Source: CAVTSA01 sp963737225
GTDB taxonomy: Bacteria; Chloroflexota; Dormibacteria; Dormibacterales; Dormibacteraceae
Length of the DNA stretch: 64,000 bases
Assembly (NCBI GenBank): GCA_963737225.1
Contig: CAVTSA010000017.1
Coordinates: forward strand, 310,001-374,000
Direction of reading: 5' to 3'
Translations under genes and position numbers: made by a program
The notes under the pieces: generated by a model
The model's input: the letters and a program-made list of their open reading frames with translations, nothing else
What the model was told of the DNA's origin: nothing
Databases searched by the model: none
Part shown: one piece after another, positions 57,579-64,000 of the stretch
Numbering within the stretch: the stretch's first letter is position 1
Layout: each line of letters starts with the position of its first letter

Positions 57579-58819
57579 AAGTGCTTCAGCCAGAAAGTTC
57601 GATCACGTATTCAAGCCGCGAGCGGGACGGATAGCCGGTTCAGGAGAGCATCAAGGTCAGCGCGGGTGAACTTCCATTCGAAAGGAGCCGCCATCTCCTG
57701 GTAGCCGGCTTCGAAGGCGAGGATGTTGGCTGCGAGGTCGGCGAGCGAGAGGGCGTCGGCAGGCGTGAGTACCTTGCGCTGAAGGATGGAGAAGTAGATC
57801 TCGATCTGGTTGAGCCAGCTGGCATGGACGGGCAGGTGCACCATGACGGCGTTCGGGTGCGCCACCTGGAGCCGGTCCGCGGCGGCCTGGCCGCGATGCG
57901 AGCTGCCATTGTCGACCACCCAGAAGACGCGATCGGCCGAACGGTAGGGTTCGACGGCCATGACCTGATCGACCAAGCGTCCGAACGGCTCGATACCGGT
58001 CGTCGATTCCAGCCTCCCGAACAGCTTGGCCCGGTGGACATCCCAGGCGGCCAGGTAGGCCCAGGCGCCGCCGCGGGTGTATTCGTGCTCCACACGCAGG
58101 GGCCGGCGCGGCCCGGCGGGGGCGGTTGGATGGCAGCGCAGGCGGGCTTGGAGGGAGGTCTTCTCGTCGGAGCTGATCACGTACTCGCCGGGGCCGAGTC
58201 GTTCGCCTTCGAACTTGCGGGCGTAGAGATCGAGGACCCGACCGGCCTTGGTGCTGAAGTCGGGGTCGCGGGGGAAGATCCAGCTCCGATGGCGCCAGGG
58301 CCGGATGGCGTCCTCCGACAGCCATTGCCAGATGGTGGAACCGGAGATGCTGGCCACGAGGCCGCGGTTGATGACCTCGGCCTGGATGTCGGGAACCTGG
58401 AGGCGGGAGAGTGGCAGCCCGAGTTGCGCGGGCAGCTCGCACGCGATCGCCTTGACCGCGATGACCAACTCAGGGGGGAAAAAGCCGGCTCCGGCCGGAC
58501 CGGTCGCGCTCCTCCAGGCCCTCCAAGCGCTGCTCGAAGAACCGTTTGCGCCATTTGCTGACGATCTCGCGGCGGGTGTTGAGGCCCTCGGCGATCTGGT
58601 CGTTGCGCAGGCCGCGGGCAGCGAGAAGCACCAAGTTGGCGCGGAACACATCGCGATACGGCAACGTATATTTTCGAGCTCGTGCCTCCAGGATGCGACG
58701 TTCATCACCACTCAAGGTGATCTCGTAGGGGCTCGACCGAGGCATACGCGAACCCTACTCGAATCGAGACCAATACGTGCGGCTAATTTACGTGATAGTA
58801 ATTGCTGGGGCGAGTACTA
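57578..58819 (-). mobile_element. IS630-family insertion sequence
   Basis: About 1.24 kb between TA dinucleotides, the known target of this family. The ends are imperfect inverted repeats of some 40 bases: left starts TAAGTGCTTCAGCCAGAAAG and contains ATCACGTA...AGCCGC; the complement of the right end starts TAGTACTCGCCCCAGCAATT with ATCACGTA...AGCCGC at the same distance. One transposase is encoded in two overlapping frames. Confidence 0.8.
57611..58745 (-). CDS. IS630-family transposase, two frames joined by a probable +1 frameshift
   Basis: From the ATG at 58745 the first frame encodes the helix-turn-helix region (DVFRANLVLLAARGLRNDQIAEGLNTRREIVSKWRKRFFEQ) and ends at TGA 58472-58470. The second frame continues ELVIAVKAIACELPAQLGLPLSRL to 57611 and holds the DDE triad: Asp in VISSDEKTS, Asp in WVVDNGSSHRG and Glu in SWLNQIEIYFS. 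The junction is CTT-TTT-CCC-CCC-TGA, so a +1 shift at the stop codon yields FFPPELVIAVK, the family-typical sequence. Either programmed frameshifting or an indel in the homopolymers. Confidence 0.85.
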
Positions 58820-58834
58820 AGGGCCAGGACTGTA

Positions 58835-60223
58835 CTAGAGGGAGACCGGGCCCGGGCGCAGGAACCGGCCCTGCTCCCCCGGCCCGACCGGTTCGCCGTT
58901 CTCCGCCACCAGCTCGCCGCGCGACCAGACGGCCCGGATCGCGCCGCGGAACCGGTGGTCGGTGAACACCCCCAGGGGCTGCCTGGAATGCATCCGCTCA
59001 GCGGTGGCGAGCGTCTCCTGCGTGGGGTCGAGCAGCACCAGGTCGGCGTCCAGGCCGGTCCGGATCGCCCCCTTCTGCCCCGCCAGGCGAAGCGCCCGCG
59101 CCGGTGCCTCGGCGACCCACTGCACCGCCGCCTCGGGCCCGAGACCCAGCTCCCGCGCGACCTCCAGGGCGGCCAGGTAGATCGTCTCCACCCCCGGGCT
59201 GCCGGCCCCCGCCTCCTCCAGCGAGGTCCCCGTCTTCAGCGCCTTCTCGTGCGGCGCGTGGTCGGTCGCGATGCGGGTGATGGTGCCCGCCAGCAGGCCT
59301 TCCTGCAGCGCGCGACGGTCGGCGGCGGTGCGGATGGGCGGGTACATCTTCCCCACCGCCCCCAGCGGCGCCACGTCCTGCTCGGTGAGCAGCAGGTACT
59401 GAGGGCAGGTCTCGACGACCAGCGGCGCGTTGCCGGCGATCGCGACCCGGGCGGCGGCCAGGCCCGCCGCCGACGAGAGGTGGACGATGTGGATGCGGCA
59501 CCCGCTCTCCTTGGCGATCGCCCCCAGCGCCGCCACCGCCACCGCCTCCGCCACCGCGGGCCGCGAGGCGAGGAGGTCGCTGTAGGTATGGACCGGCCGG
59601 CGGAACGTGCGCAGGACACCCGGGTCCTCGGCGTGGACGGCCAGCGGCATCCCGTCCCGTGCCAGCAGCGGCGCCATGCGGGCGATGGTCCCGTAGTCGG
59701 GCGGGGCCTCCAGGTCGGGACCGCTGTCAAAGGTCACGACCACCTGCTCGTTGTCGAGCCGGACCGCGTAGCCGAGGAAGGCTTTGATGCCGATCACCCC
59801 GGCTTCGACGAGTCCCCGCACGTCGTCCTCGGTCGACGACTGGCGGAGCACGCCCCAGAGCGCGAAGTCGACCCGGGCGTGGCCCGACACGTGCTCGACC
59901 TTCTCCTCGAGCACCGGCGCCGAGGAGACCGCGGGGATCGTGTTCGGCATGTCCACCACCGTGGTCACGCCCCCGCAGGCGGCCGCGGTGGTCAGCGTCT
60001 CGAAGGTCTCCTTCTCGGGGAAGCCGGGGTCGCGCGAGTGGACGTGGGCGTCGATCGCGCCTGGCAGCAGCCAGAGTCCGGTCGCGTCGACCACGGTCGC
60101 CTCGCCGGGATGGCTTCGCATGTGCCCCACCTCGGCGATCCGTCCCCGGTGCACGCGCACGTCGCTCCGCCGCCCACCGGCGGGACCCAGCACCGTGGCG
60201 CCGCGAATGATCAGGTCGGACAC
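58835..60223 (-). CDS. Cyclic amidohydrolase (dihydroorotase/allantoinase family)
   Basis: 462 residues from a GTG start directly abutting the pyrE stop. Metal motif His60-x-His62 in IDAHVHSRDPG, carboxylated-Lys motif VIGIKAFLG, His in LAVHAEDPG and IHIVHLSSAAG, and Asp in ATDHAPHEKA complete the binuclear zinc site. The immediate link to pyrE supports dihydroorotase (pyrimidine synthesis), but the MPNTIPAVSS and EKVEHVSGHARVDFALWG segments are close to allantoinases. Called at family level. Confidence 0.88.
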   Translation of the reverse strand: MSDLIIRGATVLGPAGGRRSDVRVHRGRIAEVGHMRSHPGEATVVDATGLWLLPGAIDAHVHSRDPGFPEKETFETLTTAAACGGVTTVVDMPNTIPAVSSAPVLEEKVEHVSGHARVDFALWGVLRQSSTEDDVRGLVEAGVIGIKAFLGYAVRLDNEQVVVTFDSGPDLEAPPDYGTIARMAPLLARDGMPLAVHAEDPGVLRTFRRPVHTYSDLLASRPAVAEAVAVAALGAIAKESGCRIHIVHLSSAAGLAAARVAIAGNAPLVVETCPQYLLLTEQDVAPLGAVGKMYPPIRTAADRRALQEGLLAGTITRIATDHAPHEKALKTGTSLEEAGAGSPGVETIYLAALEVARELGLGPEAAVQWVAEAPARALRLAGQKGAIRTGLDADLVLLDPTQETLATAERMHSRQPLGVFTDHRFRGAIRAVWSRGELVAENGEPVGPGEQGRFLRPGPVSL

Positions 60224-60814
60224 TCAATCCGGGAGGCCCCCCGTGGCCCCCCGCGAGGCGGAGCTTGCGGACCGCGGGGCAAGGCAGATCACTCCTCTTG
60301 AAGAGGGGACGGAAGGGGACGCCGGCCTCGTCCAGGCGCTCCCTGCGCCCTCCTCGCGGTCGAGCACCCCCACCAGACAGATCACCTCGCCGCCCGCCTC
60401 CCGCACCCTGGCGACCGCGTCCAGGGCGGCACCGGCGGTGGTCAGCACGTCCTCCAGCATGGTCACGCGCTCGCCCGGTTCGAGGTGCCCCTCGAGCAGC
60501 TTCGAGGTGCCGTGGCCCTTCTCTCCCTTGCGGACGATGACCAGCGGGAGATCGAGCTCCAGCGAGACCGCACCGCCCAGCAGCACCGCCCCCAGTTCGG
60601 GTGCCGCCAGTCGCTGAGTCTCGGGTGGCACCAGGTGCGCCAGCTCCCGGCCCACCCGCCGCAGGATCGAGGGCTGCGTCTCGAACAGGTACTTGTCGAA
60701 GTAGTAGCGCGAGCGGCGTCCGGAGCGGAGCACGAAGTCGCCCTCCAGCCAGGCCACCTCGACCAGGTCACGGGCCAGCTGGGCGCGCTCGTCGGCGTCG
60801 GGTGCCTGGGACAT
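60224..60814 (-). CDS. pyrE: Orotate phosphoribosyltransferase, C-terminal frame disturbed
   Basis: 196 residues from the ATG reading MSQAPDADERAQLARDL. Substrate motifs: GDFVLRSGRRSRYYFDKY, LAAPELGAVLLGGAVS, VRKGEKGHGTSK (catalytic Lys) and the PRPP-binding VTMLEDVLTTAGAALDAV. It adds ribose-5-phosphate to orotate. After LVGVLDREEGA the listed frame becomes atypical; in another frame the DNA reads RERLDEAGVPFRPLFKRSDL, the usual C-terminus, implying an indel near 60345. The stop abuts the amidohydrolase start. Confidence 0.85.
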   Translation of the reverse strand: MSQAPDADERAQLARDLVEVAWLEGDFVLRSGRRSRYYFDKYLFETQPSILRRVGRELAHLVPPETQRLAAPELGAVLLGGAVSLELDLPLVIVRKGEKGHGTSKLLEGHLEPGERVTMLEDVLTTAGAALDAVARVREAGGEVICLVGVLDREEGAGSAWTRPASPSVPSSRGVICLAPRSASSASRGATGGLPD

Positions 60815-60824
60815 CGACGGTTCA

Positions 60825-60890
60825 GGGTAAACCCATTTCTGTCGCACGATCCCCGGCTGCCCCGGATGGCAACAGAAATGGGTCTAAATC
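60825..60890. terminator. Long inverted repeat with ACCCATTTCTGT arms
   Basis: AAACCCATTTCTGT and, about 40 bases later, ACAGAAATGGGTCT form a 12-13 bp stem around CCCCGGCTGCCCCGG, which itself pairs. It lies just 3' of the alkyltransferase-like stop (60884, minus strand; the right arm covers the stop) and before pyrE. Same architecture as the other paired elements, different sequence. Confidence 0.65.
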
Positions 60891-61216
60891 CATGTCAAGG
60901 CATCGGCACGGGCCTGCAGGTCGAGCCAGGTGACGTGCCGGGCAGGGTCGGCACGGTCGCCGACGAAGGTGACACCCTCCGCCTCCAGCCGGGCACGGAC
61001 GCGCTCGGTGGCGGTCGCCGTCGAGCGCCGGACACGGCCACCTGCCCCCAGCACCCGCACCGCGTTCGGGAACTCGGGGTCGGTCGCCGCCTCATGCGCC
61101 GGCATCCGCGGCGAGGGAAGGTCGGCGGCCGCTGCCAGATCCCCGTAGGTCGTCCACTCACCGGGGCCGACCAGCGCGGCGACGGCGAGCAGTCGCGCCC
61201 GCCACACCGGCCGCAC
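60884..61216 (-). CDS. Alkyltransferase-like (MGMT-fold) DNA-binding protein without the acceptor Cys
   Basis: 110 residues from GTG. The fold of the MGMT/Ogt DNA-binding domain is seen in GEWTTYGDLAAAADLPSPRMPAHE, then VRVLGAGGRVRR and the C-terminal ARLEAEGVTFVGDRADPARHV. The alkyl-acceptor motif PCHR is replaced by PNAVRV, so no alkyl transfer is expected; such alkyltransferase-like proteins flag damaged guanines for nucleotide excision repair. The substituted residues differ from the commonest ATL forms. Confidence 0.8.
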   Translation of the reverse strand: MRPVWRARLLAVAALVGPGEWTTYGDLAAAADLPSPRMPAHEAATDPEFPNAVRVLGAGGRVRRSTATATERVRARLEAEGVTFVGDRADPARHVTWLDLQARADALTWI

Positions 61217-61228
61217 GACCTCGTCCTC

Positions 61229-62596
61229 CTACGACAGGGTGTACAGGAAGCGGAGCAGGGTCGCGATCCCGCGCGGCAGGTTCTCGAGCCGGAAGTGCTC
61301 GTTGGGGCCGTGGGGACCGGCGCCGGCCTGGGAGAGGCCGCTGGCCACCAGCTCGCCGCCCACGTGCTCGGCGAAGGGCAGCGCGACCGGCACCGTCCCG
61401 CCCGACCGCTCCAGGACCGCCCGCTGCCCGAAGGAGGCCTCGAACGCGGCCTTCAGCGCCTGCGAGGCGCGGCTCTTGTAGTCGAGCAGCACCGGCTTCG
61501 CCGATCCCAGGCGCTTGACCTCGACCGTGGTACCGGGAGTGGCGAGCGACTTCACGTGCTCCTCGAAGGCGGCGAACACCTCGTCGGGGTCCTGGTCGGG
61601 AACCAGCCGCATCGAGATCTTGGCCATCGCCCGGGCCGGGATCACGGTCTTCGAGCCCTCCCCGGTGAAGCCGCCGATCATCCCGTTGACGTCCAGCGTC
61701 GGGCGCTGGCTGGTGCGCTCGACCGGTGGGAACTGCGGCTCCCCCTCCAGCGCCCGCGCGCCGGTCAGCTTCAGCAGCTGTTGGGTGAACTCCGGCGAGC
61801 GGTTCCAGTCCACCGTCTCCTCGGGGTCCGGTGTCTGCACCCCCTCGTAGTAGCCGGGAATCGTGATGTGGCCTTCGCGGTCCTTGAGGCCCGCGATGAT
61901 GTGCGCCAGCGTGTTGTTGGGGTTGGGCGCGACGCCGCCGTACATGCCGGAGTGGAGGTCGACCGCGGGCCCCTGCACGTGGACCTCGGTGTAGACCATG
62001 CCCCGCAAGCCGGTCGCCAGCGCGGGGTCGTCGTCGGGCGAGAACCCACCGTCCCAGATCAGCGTGTAGTCGGACTTCAGCCGCGCGGCGTTCTGGGCCA
62101 GGTAGGTGGGCAGCGACTCGCCCGAGACCTCCTCCTCGCCCTCGATCAGAAACCGGATGTTGACACCCACACCGGACCTGGTCGCGTACTCCGCGGCCTT
62201 GAGCGCCGCGAAGTGGTTGTTCTTGTTGTCGGACGAGCCGCGGGCGAACACGTAGCCGTCGCGCACCGTCGGCTCGAAGGGCGGTGTCACCCACTCGTCG
62301 AGCGGGTCCGGCGGCTGCACGTCGTAGTGCCCGTAGAGGGTGACCGTCGCCGCTCCCTCGCCGGCACCCCGCCAGTCGGCCTGCAGGACCGGGTTGCCGC
62401 CCGGGATCACGTCGGTGATCGTCACGTCGAAGCCGAGTGCGCGCAGCCGTTCCGCGAGCCAGTCGCAGTTGCGCCTGCAGTCCGCCCGGTGCTCCGAGAG
62501 GGCGCTCATGGAGGGGATCCTCAGCTCTTCGAAGTACTCCCGCTCGTTCGCTTCACGATCCGCCTCTGCCAGCCGCAACGCTTCTTCGAGTCCCAT
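61229..62596 (-). CDS. M20 family metallopeptidase (dipeptidase-like)
   Basis: 455 residues from the ATG reading MGLEEALRLAEADREANE; AGAATC nine to ten bases before it suggests a leaderless start, and an upstream frame extension to 62713 is not needed. Zinc-site motifs: LYGHYDVQP, GSSDNKNNHFAAL (bridging Asp), LIEGEEEVSGES (catalytic Glu), DGGFSPDDD and the terminal His in GPHGPNEHF. The lid domain begins at DLHSGMYGG. Matches M20/M25/M40 carnosinase-like dipeptidases. Divergent from DUF503 with 60 bases between. Confidence 0.92.
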   Translation of the reverse strand: MGLEEALRLAEADREANEREYFEELRIPSMSALSEHRADCRRNCDWLAERLRALGFDVTITDVIPGGNPVLQADWRGAGEGAATVTLYGHYDVQPPDPLDEWVTPPFEPTVRDGYVFARGSSDNKNNHFAALKAAEYATRSGVGVNIRFLIEGEEEVSGESLPTYLAQNAARLKSDYTLIWDGGFSPDDDPALATGLRGMVYTEVHVQGPAVDLHSGMYGGVAPNPNNTLAHIIAGLKDREGHITIPGYYEGVQTPDPEETVDWNRSPEFTQQLLKLTGARALEGEPQFPPVERTSQRPTLDVNGMIGGFTGEGSKTVIPARAMAKISMRLVPDQDPDEVFAAFEEHVKSLATPGTTVEVKRLGSAKPVLLDYKSRASQALKAAFEASFGQRAVLERSGGTVPVALPFAEHVGGELVASGLSQAGAGPHGPNEHFRLENLPRGIATLLRFLYTLS

Positions 62597-62656
62597 CGCC
62601 CAGATTCTGCTCCACGGAGCGACGTCCGCTGCGCGAGGCCGAGCATCCTGGTAGGC

Positions 62657-62956
62657 ATGGCCCAGGGCGTGATCGGTGCCGCTCAGGTGACGCTCCGGCT
62701 TCCCGCCTGCCACTCCCTGAAGGAGAAGCGGCAGGTGCTGGCCGGGCTCCTGCGGCGGCTGCGAACCAAGTTCTCGGTGGCCGTCGCCGAGGTGTCCGAC
62801 CAGGACCGCTGGCAGCTGGCGGGTGTCGCCGTGGTGTGCGTCTCGACCGATCGCGCCCAGGCGGACCGGGTGCTGGCGTCAGCGCTGGACTTCCTGCGCG
62901 CGGGCGAAGGTGACTACCACCTCGCGGACGTGGCGACGGAGCTGATCACGCTCTAG
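62657..62956 (+). CDS. DUF503 (YlxP-like) family protein
   Basis: 99 residues from the ATG reading MAQGVIGAAQVTLRLP. The conserved CHSLKEKRQVLAGLLRRLRTKFSVAVAEVSDQDRWQ block is diagnostic of DUF503/YlxP proteins, which often sit near ribosome-maturation genes and whose role is unknown. Ferredoxin-like fold expected. No rbfA or infB is adjacent here. Confidence 0.9.
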   Translation: MAQGVIGAAQVTLRLPACHSLKEKRQVLAGLLRRLRTKFSVAVAEVSDQDRWQLAGVAVVCVSTDRAQADRVLASALDFLRAGEGDYHLADVATELITL

Positions 62957-62976
62957 GCTGTTGAGCGCACCCATCC

Positions 62977-63050
62977 CCGTTCTCGCGTGGAACCGGGCGT
63001 ATGGGGCTGCTCATGGTGCGGCTTTCGCGTTGAAACCGGGGTTACTGGCG
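62977..63050. terminator. Second paired TTTCGCGTGAAA-family element between convergent genes
   Basis: TTCTCGCGTGGAACCGGG and GCTTTCGCGTTGAAACCGGGG, about 45 bases apart and separated by a GGGCTGCTC-rich loop, match the element at 20074-20146 in sequence, order and spacing. It lies between the convergent stops at 62956 and 63042. Likely bidirectional terminator. Confidence 0.65.
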
Positions 63051-64000
63051 TGCGCCGCTGGCGAGCGCCTCGGCCTGCGCCGCGTCGTAGCCGGCCACCT
63101 CACGCAGCACCTCCGCCGTGTGCTCGCCGAGCAGGGGAGGACGCCGGGAGACCTCGAATGGCCGGCCGTCGTAGCGCCAGGGGGCCGACACCTGGCGGAC
63201 CGGTCCCGCGATCGGGTGGTCGACCGTGGTCTCCACCCCCCGGGCGACCGCGAGCGGGTCGGTGAAGGCACCGGCCAGGTCGTGGATCGGGCCGGCCGGC
63301 ACGCCCGCCCGCTGCAGCCGCTCCAACCAGGCCTGCGTGGACGCCGCCGCCAGCCGGTCCTCGATCTCGCGGGCCAGCTCGTCGCGGCGGGCCTGACGGT
63401 CGCCGTTGGTCCCGAAGCGAGCGTCGGCGAGGAGCTCAGGTGCCGCGATGGCGTCGCAGAAACGGGCGAACTGGCCATCCGAGCCGACCGCGATGTTGAG
63501 GTGGCCGTCCTGGGTGGCGAAGGTGCCGTAGGGCGCGATCGTGGCGTGGTGGTTGCCCCCCTGCCCGGGCGTCTCGCCGGTCGCGAAATACCGCCCTCCC
63601 TGGTAGGTCAGCAGGGCCAGCAGCGAATCGTTGAGGGCGACGTCGATGGTGCGCCCGCCGCCTTCCAGATGCCGTCCCACCAGCGCGCCCAGCACCGCGT
63701 GTGCCGCGAACATCCCGGCCGCGATGTCACCGATCGGGACCCCCACTTTCTGCGGGCCGGTGCCGGGTGCCCCGGTCAGGCTCATCAACCCGGACGTGCC
63801 CTGCGCGATCTGGTCGTAGCCCGCCAGCGAGGGCCAGTCCTGGCCGAAGCCCGAGATGGAGGCGTACACCAGCTCCGGCTTCGCGGCGCGCAGCTGCTCG
63901 GGGCCGAGGCCGACGCGGGAGGCGGTGCCGGGACGGAAGTTCTCCACCACCACGTCCGAGGCGAGCGCGAGGATGGTAGCGGCACGCCGGCCGGCGTCGC
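63042..64000 (-). CDS. CaiB/BaiF family CoA-transferase (5' end outside window)
   Basis: About 319 C-terminal residues of a class III CoA-transferase. DVVVENFRPGTASRVGLG near the left edge of the visible protein, ELVYASISGFGQDWPSLAGYDQIAQGTSGLMSLTG and PQKVGVPIGDIAAGMFAAHAVLGALV are family hallmarks; the catalytic Asp is expected in GVPIGDIAAG or upstream. C-terminal PAGPIHDLAGAF and PPLLGEHTAEVL are typical. It moves CoA between carboxylic acids; the acyl partner is unknown, but the acyl-CoA dehydrogenases earlier in the window suit such an activity. Confidence 0.92.
   Translation of the reverse strand, partial: DAGRRAATILALASDVVVENFRPGTASRVGLGPEQLRAAKPELVYASISGFGQDWPSLAGYDQIAQGTSGLMSLTGAPGTGPQKVGVPIGDIAAGMFAAHAVLGALVGRHLEGGGRTIDVALNDSLLALLTYQGGRYFATGETPGQGGNHHATIAPYGTFATQDGHLNIAVGSDGQFARFCDAIAAPELLADARFGTNGDRQARRDELAREIEDRLAAASTQAWLERLQRAGVPAGPIHDLAGAFTDPLAVARGVETTVDHPIAGPVRQVSAPWRYDGRPFEVSRRPPLLGEHTAEVLREVAGYDAAQAEALASGARQ

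Noticed and set aside
60485..62956. Open frame of 823 codons spanning pyrE to DUF503 on the plus strand
   Set aside because: Only its last 99 codons (DUF503) look like protein; the rest is antisense of pyrE, the alkyltransferase-like gene and the M20 peptidase.
1..64000. tRNA or rRNA genes
   Set aside because: Intergenic gaps were read for cloverleaf-like and rRNA-like sequence; none was convincing, and the integrated element uses a protein gene rather than a tRNA as its site.

Overview
The window is very GC-rich with short intergenic gaps and many GTG starts. In several genes a -10-like hexamer sits only 6-9 bases before the start codon, suggesting leaderless mRNAs. A LytR-CpsA-Psr wall protein, a luciferase-like (possibly F420) oxidoreductase, proline-rich DUF4190-type membrane proteins and a fused E1 of a 2-oxoacid dehydrogenase point to an uncultured monoderm bacterium, either deep-branching Actinobacteriota or Chloroflexota/Dormibacteria. 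The sequence alone does not settle which.

Layout. 1-5344 (minus): methylmalonyl-CoA mutase (separate B12-binding and catalytic chains), its GTPase chaperone MeaB, an LCP wall protein and a DUF4190-type protein. 5575-15285: three acyl-CoA dehydrogenases, an O-antigen-ligase-like protein, a propionyl-CoA-type carboxyltransferase, methylmalonyl-CoA epimerase and small membrane proteins. Together these form most of a propionyl-CoA to succinyl-CoA route fed by branched-chain or odd-chain substrates. 15367-31023: S9 peptidase, two phytanoyl-CoA-dioxygenase-like proteins, a sulfite-oxidase-like molybdoenzyme, a class I ribonucleotide reductase, a glucarate-dehydratase-like enolase-superfamily protein, a MetE-like protein, two SDRs and a frameshifted creatininase. 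About 31024-32565: an IS110-family insertion sequence. 32667-37523: E3-E1(alpha-beta fusion)-E2 of a branched-chain 2-oxoacid or pyruvate dehydrogenase complex. 37545-44181: housekeeping and hypothetical genes (DinB-like, luciferase-like, ACT/DUF5612, ThpR, CvpA, ParA, nitroreductase, MBL-fold hydrolase).

44120-53387 is a 9.3-kb integrated mobile element bounded by a perfect 43-bp direct repeat. The repeat duplicates the 3' end of the MBL-fold hydrolase gene. Its tyrosine integrase lies next to the right repeat. Leftward genes encode the integrase, zinc-ribbon proteins and a RepA/RecA-like ATPase. Rightward genes encode small hypotheticals, an HK97-type prohead protease without any capsid, portal or terminase gene, an HNH nuclease and a BrnT/BrnA-like toxin-antitoxin pair. 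It looks like a phage satellite or satellite-like island.

53403-64000: TetR regulator with a divergent SRPBCC gene, a TAT-exported ferritin-like protein, a membrane protein, an IS630-family element with a likely +1 frameshift site, amidohydrolase and pyrE, an alkyltransferase-like protein, an M20 peptidase, DUF503 and a CoA-transferase.

Three patterns run through the window. (1) Many genes end in paired palindromic intergenic elements that fall into a few sequence families, and both insertion sequences sit in or beside such elements. (2) The RNR small subunit carries Phe where class Ia enzymes have the radical Tyr, the signature of a class Ic Mn/Fe enzyme. (3) Several otherwise well-conserved genes carry single-base frameshifts, which could be assembly error or real decay.
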